Shown here: in pieces, positions 10,340 to 20,918 of the stretch
How the letters are laid out: every line of letters starts with the position of its first letter
Position numbering within the stretch: the first letter of the stretch is position 1
From: Tillandsia leiboldiana
Lineage: Eukaryota > Streptophyta > Magnoliopsida > Poales > Bromeliaceae
Length of the DNA stretch: 64,000 nucleotides
Direction: 5' to 3'
NCBI GenBank assembly: GCA_029204045.2
Contig: JAQNDB010000149.1
Location: 61,717-125,716, forward strand
The notes under the pieces: generated by a model
What the model was told of the DNA's origin: nothing
The model's input: the letters and a program-made list of their open reading frames with translations, nothing else
The model's database searches: none
Position numbers and translations under genes: made by a program

Positions 10340-10388
10340 GCATATACAAATTCACTCTGCAAACGGGCAGAGTCTCCTTTGTATATGC
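10340..10388 (-). other. Terminal LTR hairpin (element H)
   Basis: GCATATACAAA at 10340-10350 pairs with TTTGTATATGC at 10378-10388 (11 perfect pairs). An inner helix ACTCTGC 10354-10360 pairs with GCAGAGT 10367-10373. On the minus strand GGCGGGTCTG follows directly. Element I has the same hairpin. Confidence 0.75.
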
Positions 10389-10529
10389 ACGGCATCCTGA
10401 CTACAAGTTCAAATCATCATACCTTTAACCACAATAGATCAATCGCCAAACACATACAACCATTTTCTAAATACATACCACTATTTTCCACAAGTAATAA
10501 AGAGGCCGACTCTCTTTTTTTTTTGAAAG

Positions 10530-10735
10530 GATAAAACCGCAAGGTTTTGAAAGCGGTGCCCACACGACACCCAAGTTTTACAAAACTATTTCGAAATCGC
10601 ATAAATCCACAGGATTTGATAACGGTGCCCACACGACACCCAGGTTTTATAAAACCATTTTCGCAATCGCATAAATCCACAGGGTTTGGAAAACGGTGCC
10701 CACATGACACCCAGGTTTTATAAAACTATTTTCGC
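10530..10735 (-). repeat. Tandem hairpin repeat (element H LTR)
   Basis: Three tandem units of roughly 70 bases. Each contains, on the minus strand, GGTGTC, a five-base loop (GTGTG twice, ATGTG once) and GGCACC, at 10555-10571, 10624-10640 and 10695-10711. Element I has GGTGTC/GACACC and GTGCC/GGCAC with the same GTGTG loop. Confidence 0.7.
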
Positions 10736-11744
10736 AACGTTTTCCCTTTTTCTTGTTTTTTGTAGTTTGAAAACGGCCAATCAAGAGATTTAAAACAAGC
10801 ACTCATCCAGAAAAGTATGAAAAACAGCCCAACATCCACGTCGACCCCACGGGGGTATCGAAATCCACACAACAAGCTACTATGAGTAATAAAATGAACA
10901 AGGAAAGAAAAAAAATAGTCAACATCTGCAGCCTCGAAGGGCCAAAAGGTCACTCGCGCGGCCTCACCAACGCCCTAGCACTCGCCCCTGGACGAACCTG
11001 TCACGGAGTGGGAAGTCAGTGACCAGAAGTAAATACAAAAGCAATAAGGGCTAAAAGTAAGGCAAACCACTGTAAAACCAGAGCAACCGTCCTCCTCAAC
11101 GTGCAACCGACAGTGAAAACCCTTCCCCTATACAATCCAAACCCGGGCACCTGCCCCGGCAACCACACCGAGCACCTACCTCGGCTAATCGCACCGAGCA
11201 CCTGCCCCGGCACCACCTCGAGCACCTGCCTCGGCACCGCTCACACCCCCCACCCATGAGGGCCCCCATTACGTCACCCACACATGGGGTACACGGGTCA
11301 ACGTACCACTTTTCTGGAAAAACACACCCTCGCGGTGGCCAAACCGCTGGTGTGTGCGTGTAGCAATCTCGAGCCTCATAACTAAGTATATATATAATAA
11401 CTTAAACAGGGTTAGCACGGAAACAAGTAATTATTTTATTCTTCCCTTTGCCCAAACATGCAATTTCTATAACCTACACCTTTTCCCAAATAATCATGGA
11501 AATGTACCCACCTTGTGTGTGACCATCGGTGTTCAACTCGTCCGCGTCTACGTGCCTGCCGAGCCTACAACGTCCCGCGCCCCTGAAGGAACATTAATAT
11601 GCTAAGACTAGATGTCGAAAACACTACAAGTCGACTCAGAACAGGAAAAACCGACGTGGTCCTAGACCCTGACGGTGGCTAGGCTAAACCTGCGCGGCGA
11701 AGTCCCCCGCACGGCACCAACCCGCGCGATGTGGCCTATCTGCG

Positions 11745-12180
11745 GGCGGCCCCGCGCGGTACCAGCCCGCGCGACGCGCTACCAGCAGGCAGCCCCCGCG
11801 CGGCAGGGCGCCGCGCGGCGCGCTGCCAGCAGGCAGCCACGCACGGCGCCCTGCCGCGCGGCGCGCTGCCCGCGCGGCGTGCTGCCAGCAGGCAGCCCCG
11901 CGCGGCACCGGGCCACGCTGCGCCCTACCGCGCGGCGCGCTGCCTGCAGGCAGCCCCGCGCAGCACCGGCCCGCGCGGCGCCTGCATGCGGGCAGCCCCG
12001 CGCGGCGCCCTTCCGCGCGGCGCGCTACCTGCAGGCAGTCCCGCGCGGCGCCTGCCTGCGGGCAGCCCCGCGCGGCGCCTGCCTGCGGGCAGCCCCGCGC
12101 GGCGCCCTGCCGCGCGGCGCGCTGCCTGCAGGCAGCCCCGCGCGGCACCGACCGGCGCGGCGCCTTGCCTGCAGGCGACG
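11745..12180 (-). repeat. GC-rich tandem repeat island (element H LTR)
   Basis: Degenerate short repeats around GCAGGCAGCCCCGCGCGGCG run for over 400 bases. Long ORFs on both strands here are low-complexity by-products of GC-rich repeats, with Ala, Arg, Gly and Pro only. Confidence 0.8.
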
Positions 12181-12849
12181 GCCCGAGATCTACGATGGCA
12201 GCGGCCGCGGCGGCGGCGGCTGTTTCCCCCGAAGAACGACGACCCAACCACAAATACCAAAAAAAACCCTAAACGAACCACTCACCTTTGATCCGCTGGA
12301 GGAAGAGAAAGGAGAGGATCGTCCGTCCTTTGCCCGATCGGTTCCCTAGACGACGAACAAAACTCCTTCCCTCTCCCTGTCTCAACCGCCTGGATCACTA
12401 CGCTGCTTTCTTGAAAAGAGTGAGGAAGTGGAAAGGGGATTTTTTTTTCCTCTTTTGATCGCACCTGCGTCTGCCCTAACGCAACGAAGGAAACAAGAAA
12501 GCGGAAAAGAAACTAAGTCCCCGGATCCCAACATAAATTAGCGGAATTCAAACGAGGGGTCCAGGATACCTCGAAAAACATGCTGATCACACGCACGAAT
12601 TTCGGCGCGTCCGAACTGGTCGCGAACTTCAAAATTTATTTATGGGAGATCCCGGGGTCGGAATTCGAATCCGATCACGCCACCTTTCACCGTTTTGCGA
12701 GCTCTAGCACCTAAAAATACCCACAAACCCCGAGGGTCAGCCCAGAAATAATCAAACTTTTAACCCACGCCGGACTACTAAAAATTTAAAGTAAAAGCAA
12801 AATTACCAATTTAGAAGGCGGGTATTACATCACTCACCTCTAAAAGCAA

Positions 12850-12865
12850 GTTTCATCCTCGAAAC
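12850..12865 (-). other. Pre-polypurine hairpin (element H)
   Basis: On the minus strand GTTTCG-AGGA-TGAAAC, one G-T wobble away from the GTTTCG/CGAAAC stem of D, E and G0. It lies between the pol stop and the LTR. Confidence 0.7.
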
Positions 12866-13555
12866 TTAATCCTGGTCCGCGATGAAAAGATCTGGGTAGC
12901 ACTCCCTCATCTTCGACTCCGATTCCCAAGTCGCTTCACGTTCTTCTTGGTTGCTCCAAAGCACCTTCACATAGGGGATCGTCCGGTTGCGCAATTTTTT
13001 GTCCTCCCGTGCCAGGATCCGCACGGGTATTTCCTCAAAGCTCAGGTCCTCTCTAAGCTCGACGGCGGTGACGTCGAGTACACGCGATGGGTCGGGGAGA
13101 TATCTTCGGAGCATTGAAACATGGAACACGTCGTGAATCCGGTCGAGGTTTGGCGGTAGGGCTAGGCGATAGGCCACCGGGCCGATGCGCTCCAAGATCT
13201 CAAAAGGCCCCACGTACCGTGGGCTCAACTTGCCTCTCAGCCCGAACCACTTAATCCCTTTTGACGGCGAGACCCGCAGTAGCACATGCTCCCCCACCTG
13301 GAACTCCAAGTCGCGGCGTCTCTGGTCTGCATAGCTCTTTTGTCGACTCTGGGCGGTCAACAACCGCTGCCTGATGAGGCGCACCTTTTCCTCGGTCTCT
13401 TCTACAAAGTCCGGTCCCAAGAATTTTCGCTCCCCCAAGTCGTCCCAACAGATCGGGGACCTACAGCGTCTGCCATACAAAGCTTCATACGGTGCCATAA
13501 GGATGCTAACCTGGTAGCTGTTGTTGTAGGCGAACTCCACAAGAGGTAGGTAGCG
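12866..13555 (-). pseudogene. pol: Element H integrase C-terminus with GPY and chromodomain-type tail (partial)
   Basis: An open frame on the minus strand covers the end of the integrase core (EFAYNNSYQ, APYEALYGRRCRSP), the RRRDLEFQVGEHVLL segment, the GPY/F module (KLSPRYVGPFEILERIGPVA) and the chromodomain-type tail (ERREATWE-like EREATWESE). It ends at the stop at 12866. The frame stays open to 13555, where element I begins. No stop or frameshift is visible in the retained part, so H was probably not old when it was split. In the whole enzyme this part binds DNA and chromatin and helps choose the integration site. Confidence 0.9.
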
Positions 13556-14214
13556 TGTAATGACACGACTTTTTAGTGATATTTTATCCTCCTTCTAATA
13601 AAGTACCCTTTTAGTGGACCGAAATTATTGAGTTCTGTAAGTCGCTCGGTGTGGTGCATGAGTATTTTTCTGTGAAAGAGCACGAAAAACAAAGACCGAC
13701 GGTGCAATTGGATTTGAAATGCGACATAGGGATCTCCCGGAATAGGGTTTTTAGAGTTGCGGTGACTTAACGTACATCGGAATCCGTGTAAAATATCCTG
13801 CACATTTTACGAGAGAATGTGGGTTTATCCCATGGGATTAATTAATTAAAGAATTAATTAATCGGTGACAGAAATTAAAAGGGGCGGGATTTAATTGTAC
13901 GTACCAAAAGGAAAATCCCACCTTTCGCAAAAAGAGAAACCCTAGCCGGAGAGAACGAGGGAGAAAAAGAGAAGGAAAAGACGGAACCCTAACCGGAGGA
14001 GGAGAAAGAAGGAAAGAGGAAGGAGACGGAGGAATCCGATCACCCCGAACAACGTACCGAAATTAGAAGAGCGATCGGTAGGCTTCCCCGTCGGGATTTT
14101 CGGTAAGTAGATTTCGTTTTGTTGCGTTATTGGGGTTTTTCGGTGTCTTCTTCGTTGTCTTCATCGTCGTCGCCGTCCCCGACGTCATCGCCGACCCCGC
14201 CGCCGCCGCTGCCA

Positions 14215-14690
14215 CCGCGCGACCTAGGGCGCGGAGTGGGCGGGCGGACGACGCGCGGTGCCGCTAGGGCACCGCGTGGACGCGCAGACGTGCGGACGAC
14301 GCGCGGTGCCTCTAGGGCACCGCGCGGACGGGCGGACTACGCCGGCGCCGTTAGGGCGCCGCGCGGGCGCCGCCCCCGGGCGCGCAACAGCGCGGCCTTG
14401 CCCCGCACGGGGCGCCCGCGGGCGGGCGGCGCCGCACGGGCGCCGCCCCGGGCGCGCAACCGCGCGGCTTTGCGTCGTGCGGGGCGCCCGCGGGCGGGCG
14501 CATACCGCGCAGGCGCCGCGCGGGCACCGCCCCGGGCGCACGCCGCGCGGCCTTGCGCCGTGCGGGGCACCCGCGGGGAAGGCGGGCACCGCGCGGGCGC
14601 CACCCGCGGATGCAACCCGCGCGGTTTCGGGTCGCGCGGGGCATCCGCGGGCGGCGGCATCCGCGCGGGGACCCGTCAGGTGTCATAATT
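14215..14690 (+). repeat. GC-rich repeat island (element I LTR)
   Basis: Short degenerate repeats around GCGCGGGCGCC and GGGCACCGCG over about 475 bases, very CpG-rich. Overlapping long ORFs on both strands are low-complexity and not genes. Confidence 0.8.
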
Positions 14691-15903
14691 GTGCCGTTTT
14701 GGGTTTTTCTTCTCGGGGCTAGTTTCGGACTTCTGTTTCGCGATGTTAGTGCGTTATATTGATAATAGTTTTCTTTGGGGGCTCCTTTAGGTCCAGGTGC
14801 GCAGCGGGAGTGTGCGAAAGATCCAAGTGCTCCGATCTTCCCGCAACCAGGTGGGTACCCTTGCAATAAGTGCAACGAGTGCAATAAGTGCACCATATCA
14901 TCGTAAAAGACTTAATAATCTGTCTAATAAAGTAGATGAACTGTTAAACCTTTCGCATGAATATATATTGTTCTTTCATTATTAAATTGTGGCGACTGAG
15001 GGTCGCGGTGCTTGATACACGCCGACTTCGGCAAACCTTGTTGTTGGATGCTGCACGTACACAGGCGGATTGGCCTGCGCATGGGTGTACTTTTCCGGAG
15101 AAGTGGTCTGAATGACCCGTTTGCCCCACGATTTGTGTAGGTGCCAGTGGGGACCCCTTCACGCCAGCTAAAAGTGCCGCACTAGTACCGTGAAAGGGGT
15201 TAAAAGCATCACGTAAGTAAAGTGATTGTGCACGAGGGGAGATCGTCGACTCCCCGACAGGTACCAGGTGTAATTAAATCAAGTGAGGTGGACACATGAG
15301 GTGGAAAAGCGAAAGGTTCCGGTGTACTTGTTTTATTTTAAAGCTATTATAAATTGTTGAAACATCTACTTTATTTGTGACTGTCTCCCCACACTGTTAC
15401 AGGTCCGACTAGGTATAATAACTGGGACGGTGGTGAGACTGCGTCGAGAGGACCTTAGCCGTATGAGGCTTTATTACGCTATTTCCATTTCGGTTTATCT
15501 CTTTTCTCCTTTCAGCTTAACTGTTAGTTTAATTTGCTTGAATGTGGATCATGTGGGATGTTGGATAATCAGTTAGTTAGCACTGTGGATTTGATATACT
15601 TTTATGGACTTTTATGCGGCATAGTTTATAACTAACAAAATGGTTTCGAAAATGCTTTCCAAACTAAGTGCCGTGTGGGCACAATCTTGGTAAACCCCTG
15701 GATTTATCCTTTCAAAAAGGTATGGCCGCTTTAGTGTGAATGTGTAAATGTTTTCAAAAACTGGGTGTCGTGTGGACACCGATTGCAAAACCCGTAGTTT
15801 AACTCCTAATGTGATTGAATGAAATTACCTTTCCTCCCTTGTTCACTGTGACTGTGTGGTTAAAGAATGTTGTTGTTATTGCTGTTGTAAATGTGACGTC
15901 GTG

Positions 15904-15950
15904 CATATACAAAGGAGACTCTGTCCGATTGAAGAGTGAATTTGTATATG
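15904..15950 (+). other. Terminal LTR hairpin (element I)
   Basis: CATATACAAA 15904-15913 pairs with TTTGTATATG 15941-15950; inner ACTCT 15918-15922 pairs with AGAGT 15933-15937. TGGCGGGTCTG follows. It is homologous to the element H hairpin. Confidence 0.72.
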
Positions 15951-16065
15951 TGGCGGGTCTGACACGCACTGGGGAGAGGTCGATACTTATTCATAAAGAA
16001 AAAAATATATATACGCTTTTTCCGCTTATCTTTACCTAAAAACTCCCAGGGCATGACAGATTAAA

Positions 16066-16076
16066 TGGTATCAGAG
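16066..16076 (+). other. Primer binding site (element I)
   Basis: TGGTATCAGAG begins seven bases after the LTR end, matching initiator tRNA-Met. The following bases (AAAAAC) depart from the usual CC, so the site is shortened. Confidence 0.85.
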
Positions 16077-16283
16077 AAAAACAACTTTAACCACAGTAGT
16101 CGGTGACCAACATCCACAGTGCATGATGCCACAAGCAAATTGAACATGAGATAACCAAGATGTAGGTGCAGTAGATCGTGAGTGTACGGGGGAAAAAGGG
16201 GTTTAATTTCGGTGCGTTTGTAGGTCCTGGTGCTAGACCTGTTAGGTCTAGGATTGACTTGTTTTCTTTGTTTTTAGCGGATA

Positions 16284-17175
16284 ATGGCCCGGATTAGGTT
16301 ATCAACGGAGAACGCAGGGGCAGAAAGTACGGTGCCAACAGCGGCGGAGTATCAGCTTCTCCGACAACAACTACGAGAGATGGCCAGGCAGTTAGCAGCC
16401 TTTATGGAACAAGTGCGTCAGTTGACGCAACAGCTGACTACACCAGTGGAGGTCACCCAGGCTCCTCTGTCCGGACCAGCCGCACCAGTGACGGGACCGC
16501 TGGTGGCGGACAGCGAGGCTATGGTCGCCCCTCCTCCGACCACGGTAACCGGGGTACCGTCGATTCAGCCAACGACGCCTTCGGTAGCACCAACACCAGC
16601 AACTTCGGGACCTATGCCGGGGACCACTGTTAGAGACCCCTTGAGAAAGACCGTGGCGACACCTACTCCCAGAGTGTCCGCCGTCGCTGCGGGGGAAGCC
16701 CCTATCAAGCAAACCGAACGGGACATGGTGAGAGCGAACTTGACGGATTTCAAGAAGTACGACCCACCCGTGTTTGAGGGAGAGACGACCGACCCTTGGG
16801 TCGTGGAAAAATGGGTAGACACCATGGAAAGGCTCTTCGAAGATTTGCTGATGGAGGAGCAGGAGCGGGTTCCCTTGGGGGTCCACTTTCTAGGGGGAAA
16901 CGCCCGCATGTGGTGGAAAACGGTGTGCTCGGACCCCTCGGAGGGCACCGCCCTTCTATCTTGGTCCTCGTTCCGAGAAAAATAGTTTAGGGCATTTTTC
17001 TTCGACAGCATCAAACAGCAGATGGAAGATGACTTGAAGCACATCAAGCAAGGAAGGCAGACGGTTATGGGGTACCAACGGGCATTTGTGAGGTTGATCA
17101 AATGTGTTCCCTTTGTCATAAGAGATGAATCTCACAAACCCATCTTTTTGTGGATGGACTCCCCGAGCTACTACG
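16284..17175 (+). pseudogene. gag: Element I gag, amber-interrupted and truncated
   Basis: The ATG at 16284 opens 233 codons: an N-terminal coiled segment (LLRQQLREMARQLAAF), a long Pro/Thr/Ala linker, then the retrotransposon gag domain (FKKYDPPVFEGE, VEKWVDTMERLF, ARMWWKT). A TAG at 16983-16985 breaks the domain. The same frame continues after it with recognisable gag (DSIKQQMEDDLKHIKQG) until element C cuts it at 17175. Zinc knuckles and pol are not in the window. Confidence 0.85.
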
Positions 17176-18482
17176 TGTTGGGTTATGTATAATTGGATCT
17201 AAATAGGGGAAAAAAACACCTAGAGGGGGGTGAATAGGTGTAAACAATAAACACTCAAAAATCTTTGCGATATAAAACCCAATGCGGAAAAATAAATAAC
17301 ACGCAGAGATTTTTACGTGGAAAACTCCAAACCGGAGTAAAAAACCACGGGACCGATAACACGGTGAAATCCACTAGAATTAAACACGTACAAGGTGATA
17401 TACCGTACTCACAGACGACTCAACCTTTTCCATCCGCTCCTAGTTGATCTTCTCCGCTCGCTCCACGACGCTTCTCGAATCCACGATCTGCGTCCAACGC
17501 CGAATCCACGATGTCCGACCGAATCCACGGTCTTCACCCAGTAGCACGCTTCGAATCCACGAACATACCTCGCTCCGAATCCACGAGAGCGGTAGCACCT
17601 TGAATCCACAAGGCCACGCGAGTCCACGCGCCGATTTGGGATAAATCGTTGTTTTTTGGGTGGTGATGATCCGCCGAATACTTAGATTAGAAATAGATCA
17701 GAAATACCATCTAAGTATTCATTGATTTGATTCTACTCAAAATGTGAGTATGAAAACCTAGAATCAAATCAATCAATATAGATGAAGAAACATAAGATTA
17801 AATCTATTGATTTCCTTTCTTCTCTATATGTGGATCTATCTATTTCGGTCGTCTTTTTCCCTTTTTCGTGGTTACCCTAAAAGATGAATTAAAGGGTCTA
17901 TATATAGGTTAGAAACCATTGGAAGAGGATAATAATCAAAAACTAACCTTTTCTGGAATTTTTCAGGACGGCGATCCGGATCGGATTTCGGCGATCCGGA
18001 TTGCAGTAGCGAGATAGACAGTTTCCAGAATAACAAAGGTTCGGGATCCGGATCGAAGTGCCTGATCCGGATCGTTCATACAATTCACCAAACACCAACG
18101 TTCGGGATCTGGATTGAAATGCCTGATCCGGATCGTTCAAATAAAATGGTAAAACCAGTGTTCGGGATCCGGATCAAAGGAGGCTACGATCCGGATTGAA
18201 CTTGTGTATGAACGAACACCCTTCGGGATCCGGATTGGAAAGTCTGATCCGGATCCTGAACATGTCCCATGTCCAGTTTTTGATTTTTATGCAAGTAAAA
18301 ATTCATCCAAGTGTTTCTACACTATAAGAAGTATTCGGATCACCAAAAATAATTAGTTAAACATACCTGATCCTTTTGAATTCTTCTTTCTTGAGATTGA
18401 GTTAAATGATCCAACTTTCTTTATCTTCAATCTTCAAGACTTAACCGAATTCACGAAATACGCCAACTCAAATTCCGTAACA
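17176..18482 (-). repeat. Element C 3-prime LTR (1307 bp)
   Basis: On the minus strand it starts TGTTACGGAATTTGAG, like element A, and ends AACCCAACA. It carries the GATCCGGATC palindrome cluster (about 17970-18260), a TATA box on the minus strand near 17900, and several GTGGATTC repeats. Confidence 0.88.
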
Positions 18483-18734
18483 ATCTCCCCCTTTGGCGGT
18501 TTCGTGACAAAACACAAATCCACTTAAGAAAATTCAAAAAGATATTTTTGTTGCTATCACCATACAACAAAAATTCACCATGAGATCCAAATAAAATAGA
18601 TACATGAGTTAAACTCCTAAAACAGACTCTAGACTTAGACATCTGTACTCTCTGCAAAAGAAATCATTCTTGACAAATGAAATCGTTAGATACCTCAAGA
18701 ATTTTATATCATTCAAAAACCACACACAGAAATG
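17176..18734 (-). mobile_element. Element C: SIRE-like Ty1/copia, 3-prime end fragment on minus strand
   Basis: In the minus sense this is the last about 250 internal bases and the 3-prime LTR of an element of the same family as A. The internal piece matches 62240-62489 of A, including the TTTTGCAG near the end and the CCAAAGGGGGAGAT polypurine tract (18483-18496 on plus). CTACG at 17171-17175 is the probable target duplication. The upstream part is displaced by LTR J. Confidence 0.87.
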
Positions 18735-19623
18735 TGTTAGTTGTATGCCCCAAAAGCCTATCAGGCTGACGCATTTTATTATATTGAACATATTTGTACT
18801 TGAACTTTATTATAATTTGGGCATTTTATGCCATTCATGTTTGATGTGTCCATGAATCGTCCTTTGATTTAATGAGATGATAATGTATATTCTTAAGAGT
18901 TAAGAATTTGAGATACATATTATTAGTGATTAAGTCATGAATGCTCTCAATCGGAGGATCATCATGGGGACGATGATTGATCCGGCAAGATTGATGTATG
19001 TGTCGCTCTCTTTTAGGATGACGAGTCTCAAGTCATTAGTGTGGGGACACTGGAGCGAACGTGCAGGTGGTTGTTATAGAACAAGGGCACTGAGCGTGAC
19101 CAATTACGAATAGTTACTTGGATGTCTACTCTTTCGTCAGTAACTGATTCGATGTTGCAGTGGTACAACTGATCCTTAGACCTGCGACACCACGGCCATT
19201 CAATATGAGGCTGCTATAGTTTGACTATGCAAACTCTGATCCTAGTCACGGGTCTTAGTAGTATATGTTGGCTGCAGTCGGTTCATATTAGGAATGGGTG
19301 TTTGTTTACCGGGGATCTATCGCTCTCGGTAGAGAGATAATTAGTCCTATGCTATTTGTAAGGCAAAGCTCAGAAATCCTCGGCCGGGGTAATATGGTTC
19401 ATGGAAAGGTGTTTCCAACAGTAACCATATGAGCTTGTGTCCTATCAAATTTGTCATATAACGGGTGATGGGGTTTGACGAGTATTCCATGACCTCCACT
19501 CAGTTGGGACTATGCGATAGAAGGATTGTATTATACGATAACTGCACCTTGAGGTTCAGTCTAATATTCACTTCTGACTGGATTGCCACCATATGCTGCT
19601 AGGCGTCACTAGTGGATTGTGGG
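18735..19623. repeat. J: LTR-like fragment, probably Ty1/copia, clade unassigned
   Basis: This 889-base AT-moderate stretch starts TGTTAGTTGTATGCCCC after AAATG and has no relative elsewhere in the window. Its TGTTAG start, lack of ORFs and position between element C and element D suggest the left part of an LTR cut by D. It could be a 5-prime LTR on plus or the end of another repeat; orientation and clade are unproven. Confidence 0.5.
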
Positions 19624-20918
19624 TGTGATGATCCGGACTCCCGCAGGAACTGTGCAACATTAAATAGTGACTGTAGAGAGCTTATTCGGTGAAACAGAGC
19701 TTGTAGAAACGAAATTGGACATTTAAAATAGACTCGACACGAAAATCGGAGCAAATGGGATTTTCCGGGGACTTTCGGCAAAATTTCGGATGAGAATTTG
19801 GCGAAATGGACAGCGGATTTGGACTCAGCGCGCGAAAACGATCGAAACGGTATATTTACTTTATTTTTTTGGCACATGGGTACTGTTCATGCCGGAACAG
19901 TAACTCCGGCCGCCGGAATTACTGTTCCGGCGACCGGCGGCTGCCGGCGGGAGGCGGCGCGGCGGCGGAGCAAGGCAGAGGGCGGCGGTGCTCGGCGCGG
20001 GCAGCGCGGGCAGGCGCGGGCAGGGGGCGCTGGTGCGCGGTCCACGGCATGACGTGCACCGGGTGCATCGAAGACTCCCCTTGACACGTGGCGCTTCGCC
20101 ATTGGTTGGCCGGCTTCTAGAAGCACGTGGGATGGTGACACGTGGCGCTCTCCTATTGGCTGACAGGATCCGGAAAACTCGGAGCGCGGAGCTGCACATG
20201 GACCACGTGGGACACGTGGCAGATTCTGATTGGCCCTTGCACCGCTGTTTCCTGTTTTGTGGACACATGGCGCAATATGGTTGGTCCATTTTGGTGTTTG
20301 CTGTTCTGTCCGGGATCCTGTGTGGAGCCCGAATATTCCCTTGGCCCATTATAAATAGGGTCCCCCACCCCTCCTCATTCCCACCTCGGTTTGCGTGCTG
20401 TAGAGAGAGAAACAGAGAAGGTGCCCTATACAAAAATTCTTCCTCTCTCTCTTCTCTCTCTCTCCTCAAAATTTCAGAATTTCTGGAGTTACTGTTAGCG
20501 AGTTATCTGCGACGCGGCGCACTGCGACGGTTTTCTTTTTCGGCCCATTTCCTGTCGCAGTTCAGTCGAAAATTCTCTGTGGGCTAACCAGGAGGAATTT
20601 TTGGACGATTTTCACGGCAGCGCGTTCCTAAGAGGTAAGGCTTCGATTTTCGTGTTGATCACTTCACTCCATTTCGTACTTTTGGCATGATTCCCGAGGT
20701 CTCTCTGACCCCCCTTTTTGCTGTGGAAATTTCTGGACAGCATCGACTTCTCGGATTTTTTATCTTGGCGTAGGAGCATCAGATCGAGGCATTTAAATAG
20801 TCGATTTTGATCTACTCTTCGCGAGGAACGCAACCGTAACTTTTCTAGATTTTCCTGAGCATTTTTTAGAGGTGAAAAACTCCTCTTTTCCCGTGCTGTT
20901 TGGGATTTATATTGAACA
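19624..20918 (+). repeat. Element D 5-prime LTR, first part
   Basis: It starts TGTGATGATCCGG and matches 43383-44697 closely, with scattered differences by eye. It is interrupted by E at 20919; GAACA (20914-20918) is repeated after E at 31777-31781, proving the insertion. It holds the U3 promoter region. AAGAGGTAAGG near 20630 resembles a splice donor. Confidence 0.93.
20084..20357 (+). promoter_or_regulatory. Element D U3 promoter: four ACACGTGGC/ATTGG modules and TATA box
   Basis: ACACGTGGC starts at 20084, 20138 and 20212 and ACACATGGC at 20263. ATTGG (GTTGG in the last) starts 17 bases after each: 20101, 20155, 20229, 20280. An extra CCACGTGG lies at 20203. TATAAATA is at 20350-20357. 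The right LTR repeats the arrangement at 43863-44063 with TATA at 44129. ACACGTGGC is a classical G-box/ABRE core and ATTGG a reverse CCAAT box; a stress- or ABA-responsive promoter is inferred. Confidence 0.78.

Larger units (their letters stand above)
10237..12829 (-). repeat. Element H 3-prime LTR (2593 bp)
   Basis: On the minus strand it starts TGTAATACCC (at 12829) and ends CGGGGCGTGACA (at 10237). It contains a GC-rich repeat island (about 11745-12180), a short tandem array around ACCGAGCACCTGC (about 11130-11240), three tandem copies of a roughly 70-base unit with a GTGTG-loop hairpin (10530-10735), and the terminal hairpin (10340-10388). Confidence 0.88.
10237..13555 (-). mobile_element. 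Element H: minus-strand Ty3/gypsy chromovirus, partial
   Basis: In the minus sense this is the 3-prime end of a gypsy element: integrase C-terminus, stop codon, pre-polypurine hairpin and 3-prime LTR. Its upstream part was separated by insertion of element I at 13556 and continues beyond the window. Confidence 0.88.
13556..16058 (+). repeat. Element I 5-prime LTR (2503 bp)
   Basis: It starts TGTAATGACACGAC and ends GGGCATGACA. It contains a GC-rich island (about 14215-14690), two GTGTG-loop hairpins (15668-15682 and 15764-15780, perfect stems) and a terminal hairpin (15904-15950) followed by GGCGGGTCTG. A CCCTAG/GGAG-rich leader lies near 13940-14060. Only one LTR is in the window, so age cannot be estimated. 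Confidence 0.87.
13556..17175 (+). mobile_element. Element I: Ty3/gypsy, 5-prime part
   Basis: A full LTR (13556-16058), primer site, leader and a broken gag. It interrupts the integrase frame of H and is itself cut at 17176 by SIRE-like element C. Its LTR start is related to that of G0. Confidence 0.87.

Noticed and set aside
11675..14896. Overlapping ORFs in the GC-rich islands of H and I
   Set aside because: Same GC-rich artefact inside LTRs; no domain, and the translations are compositionally simple.
18735..19623. J as a host intergenic island or non-coding RNA gene
   Set aside because: Its start coincides exactly with the break in element C and with an LTR-like TG; the position fits a nested insertion better, though this is not proven.
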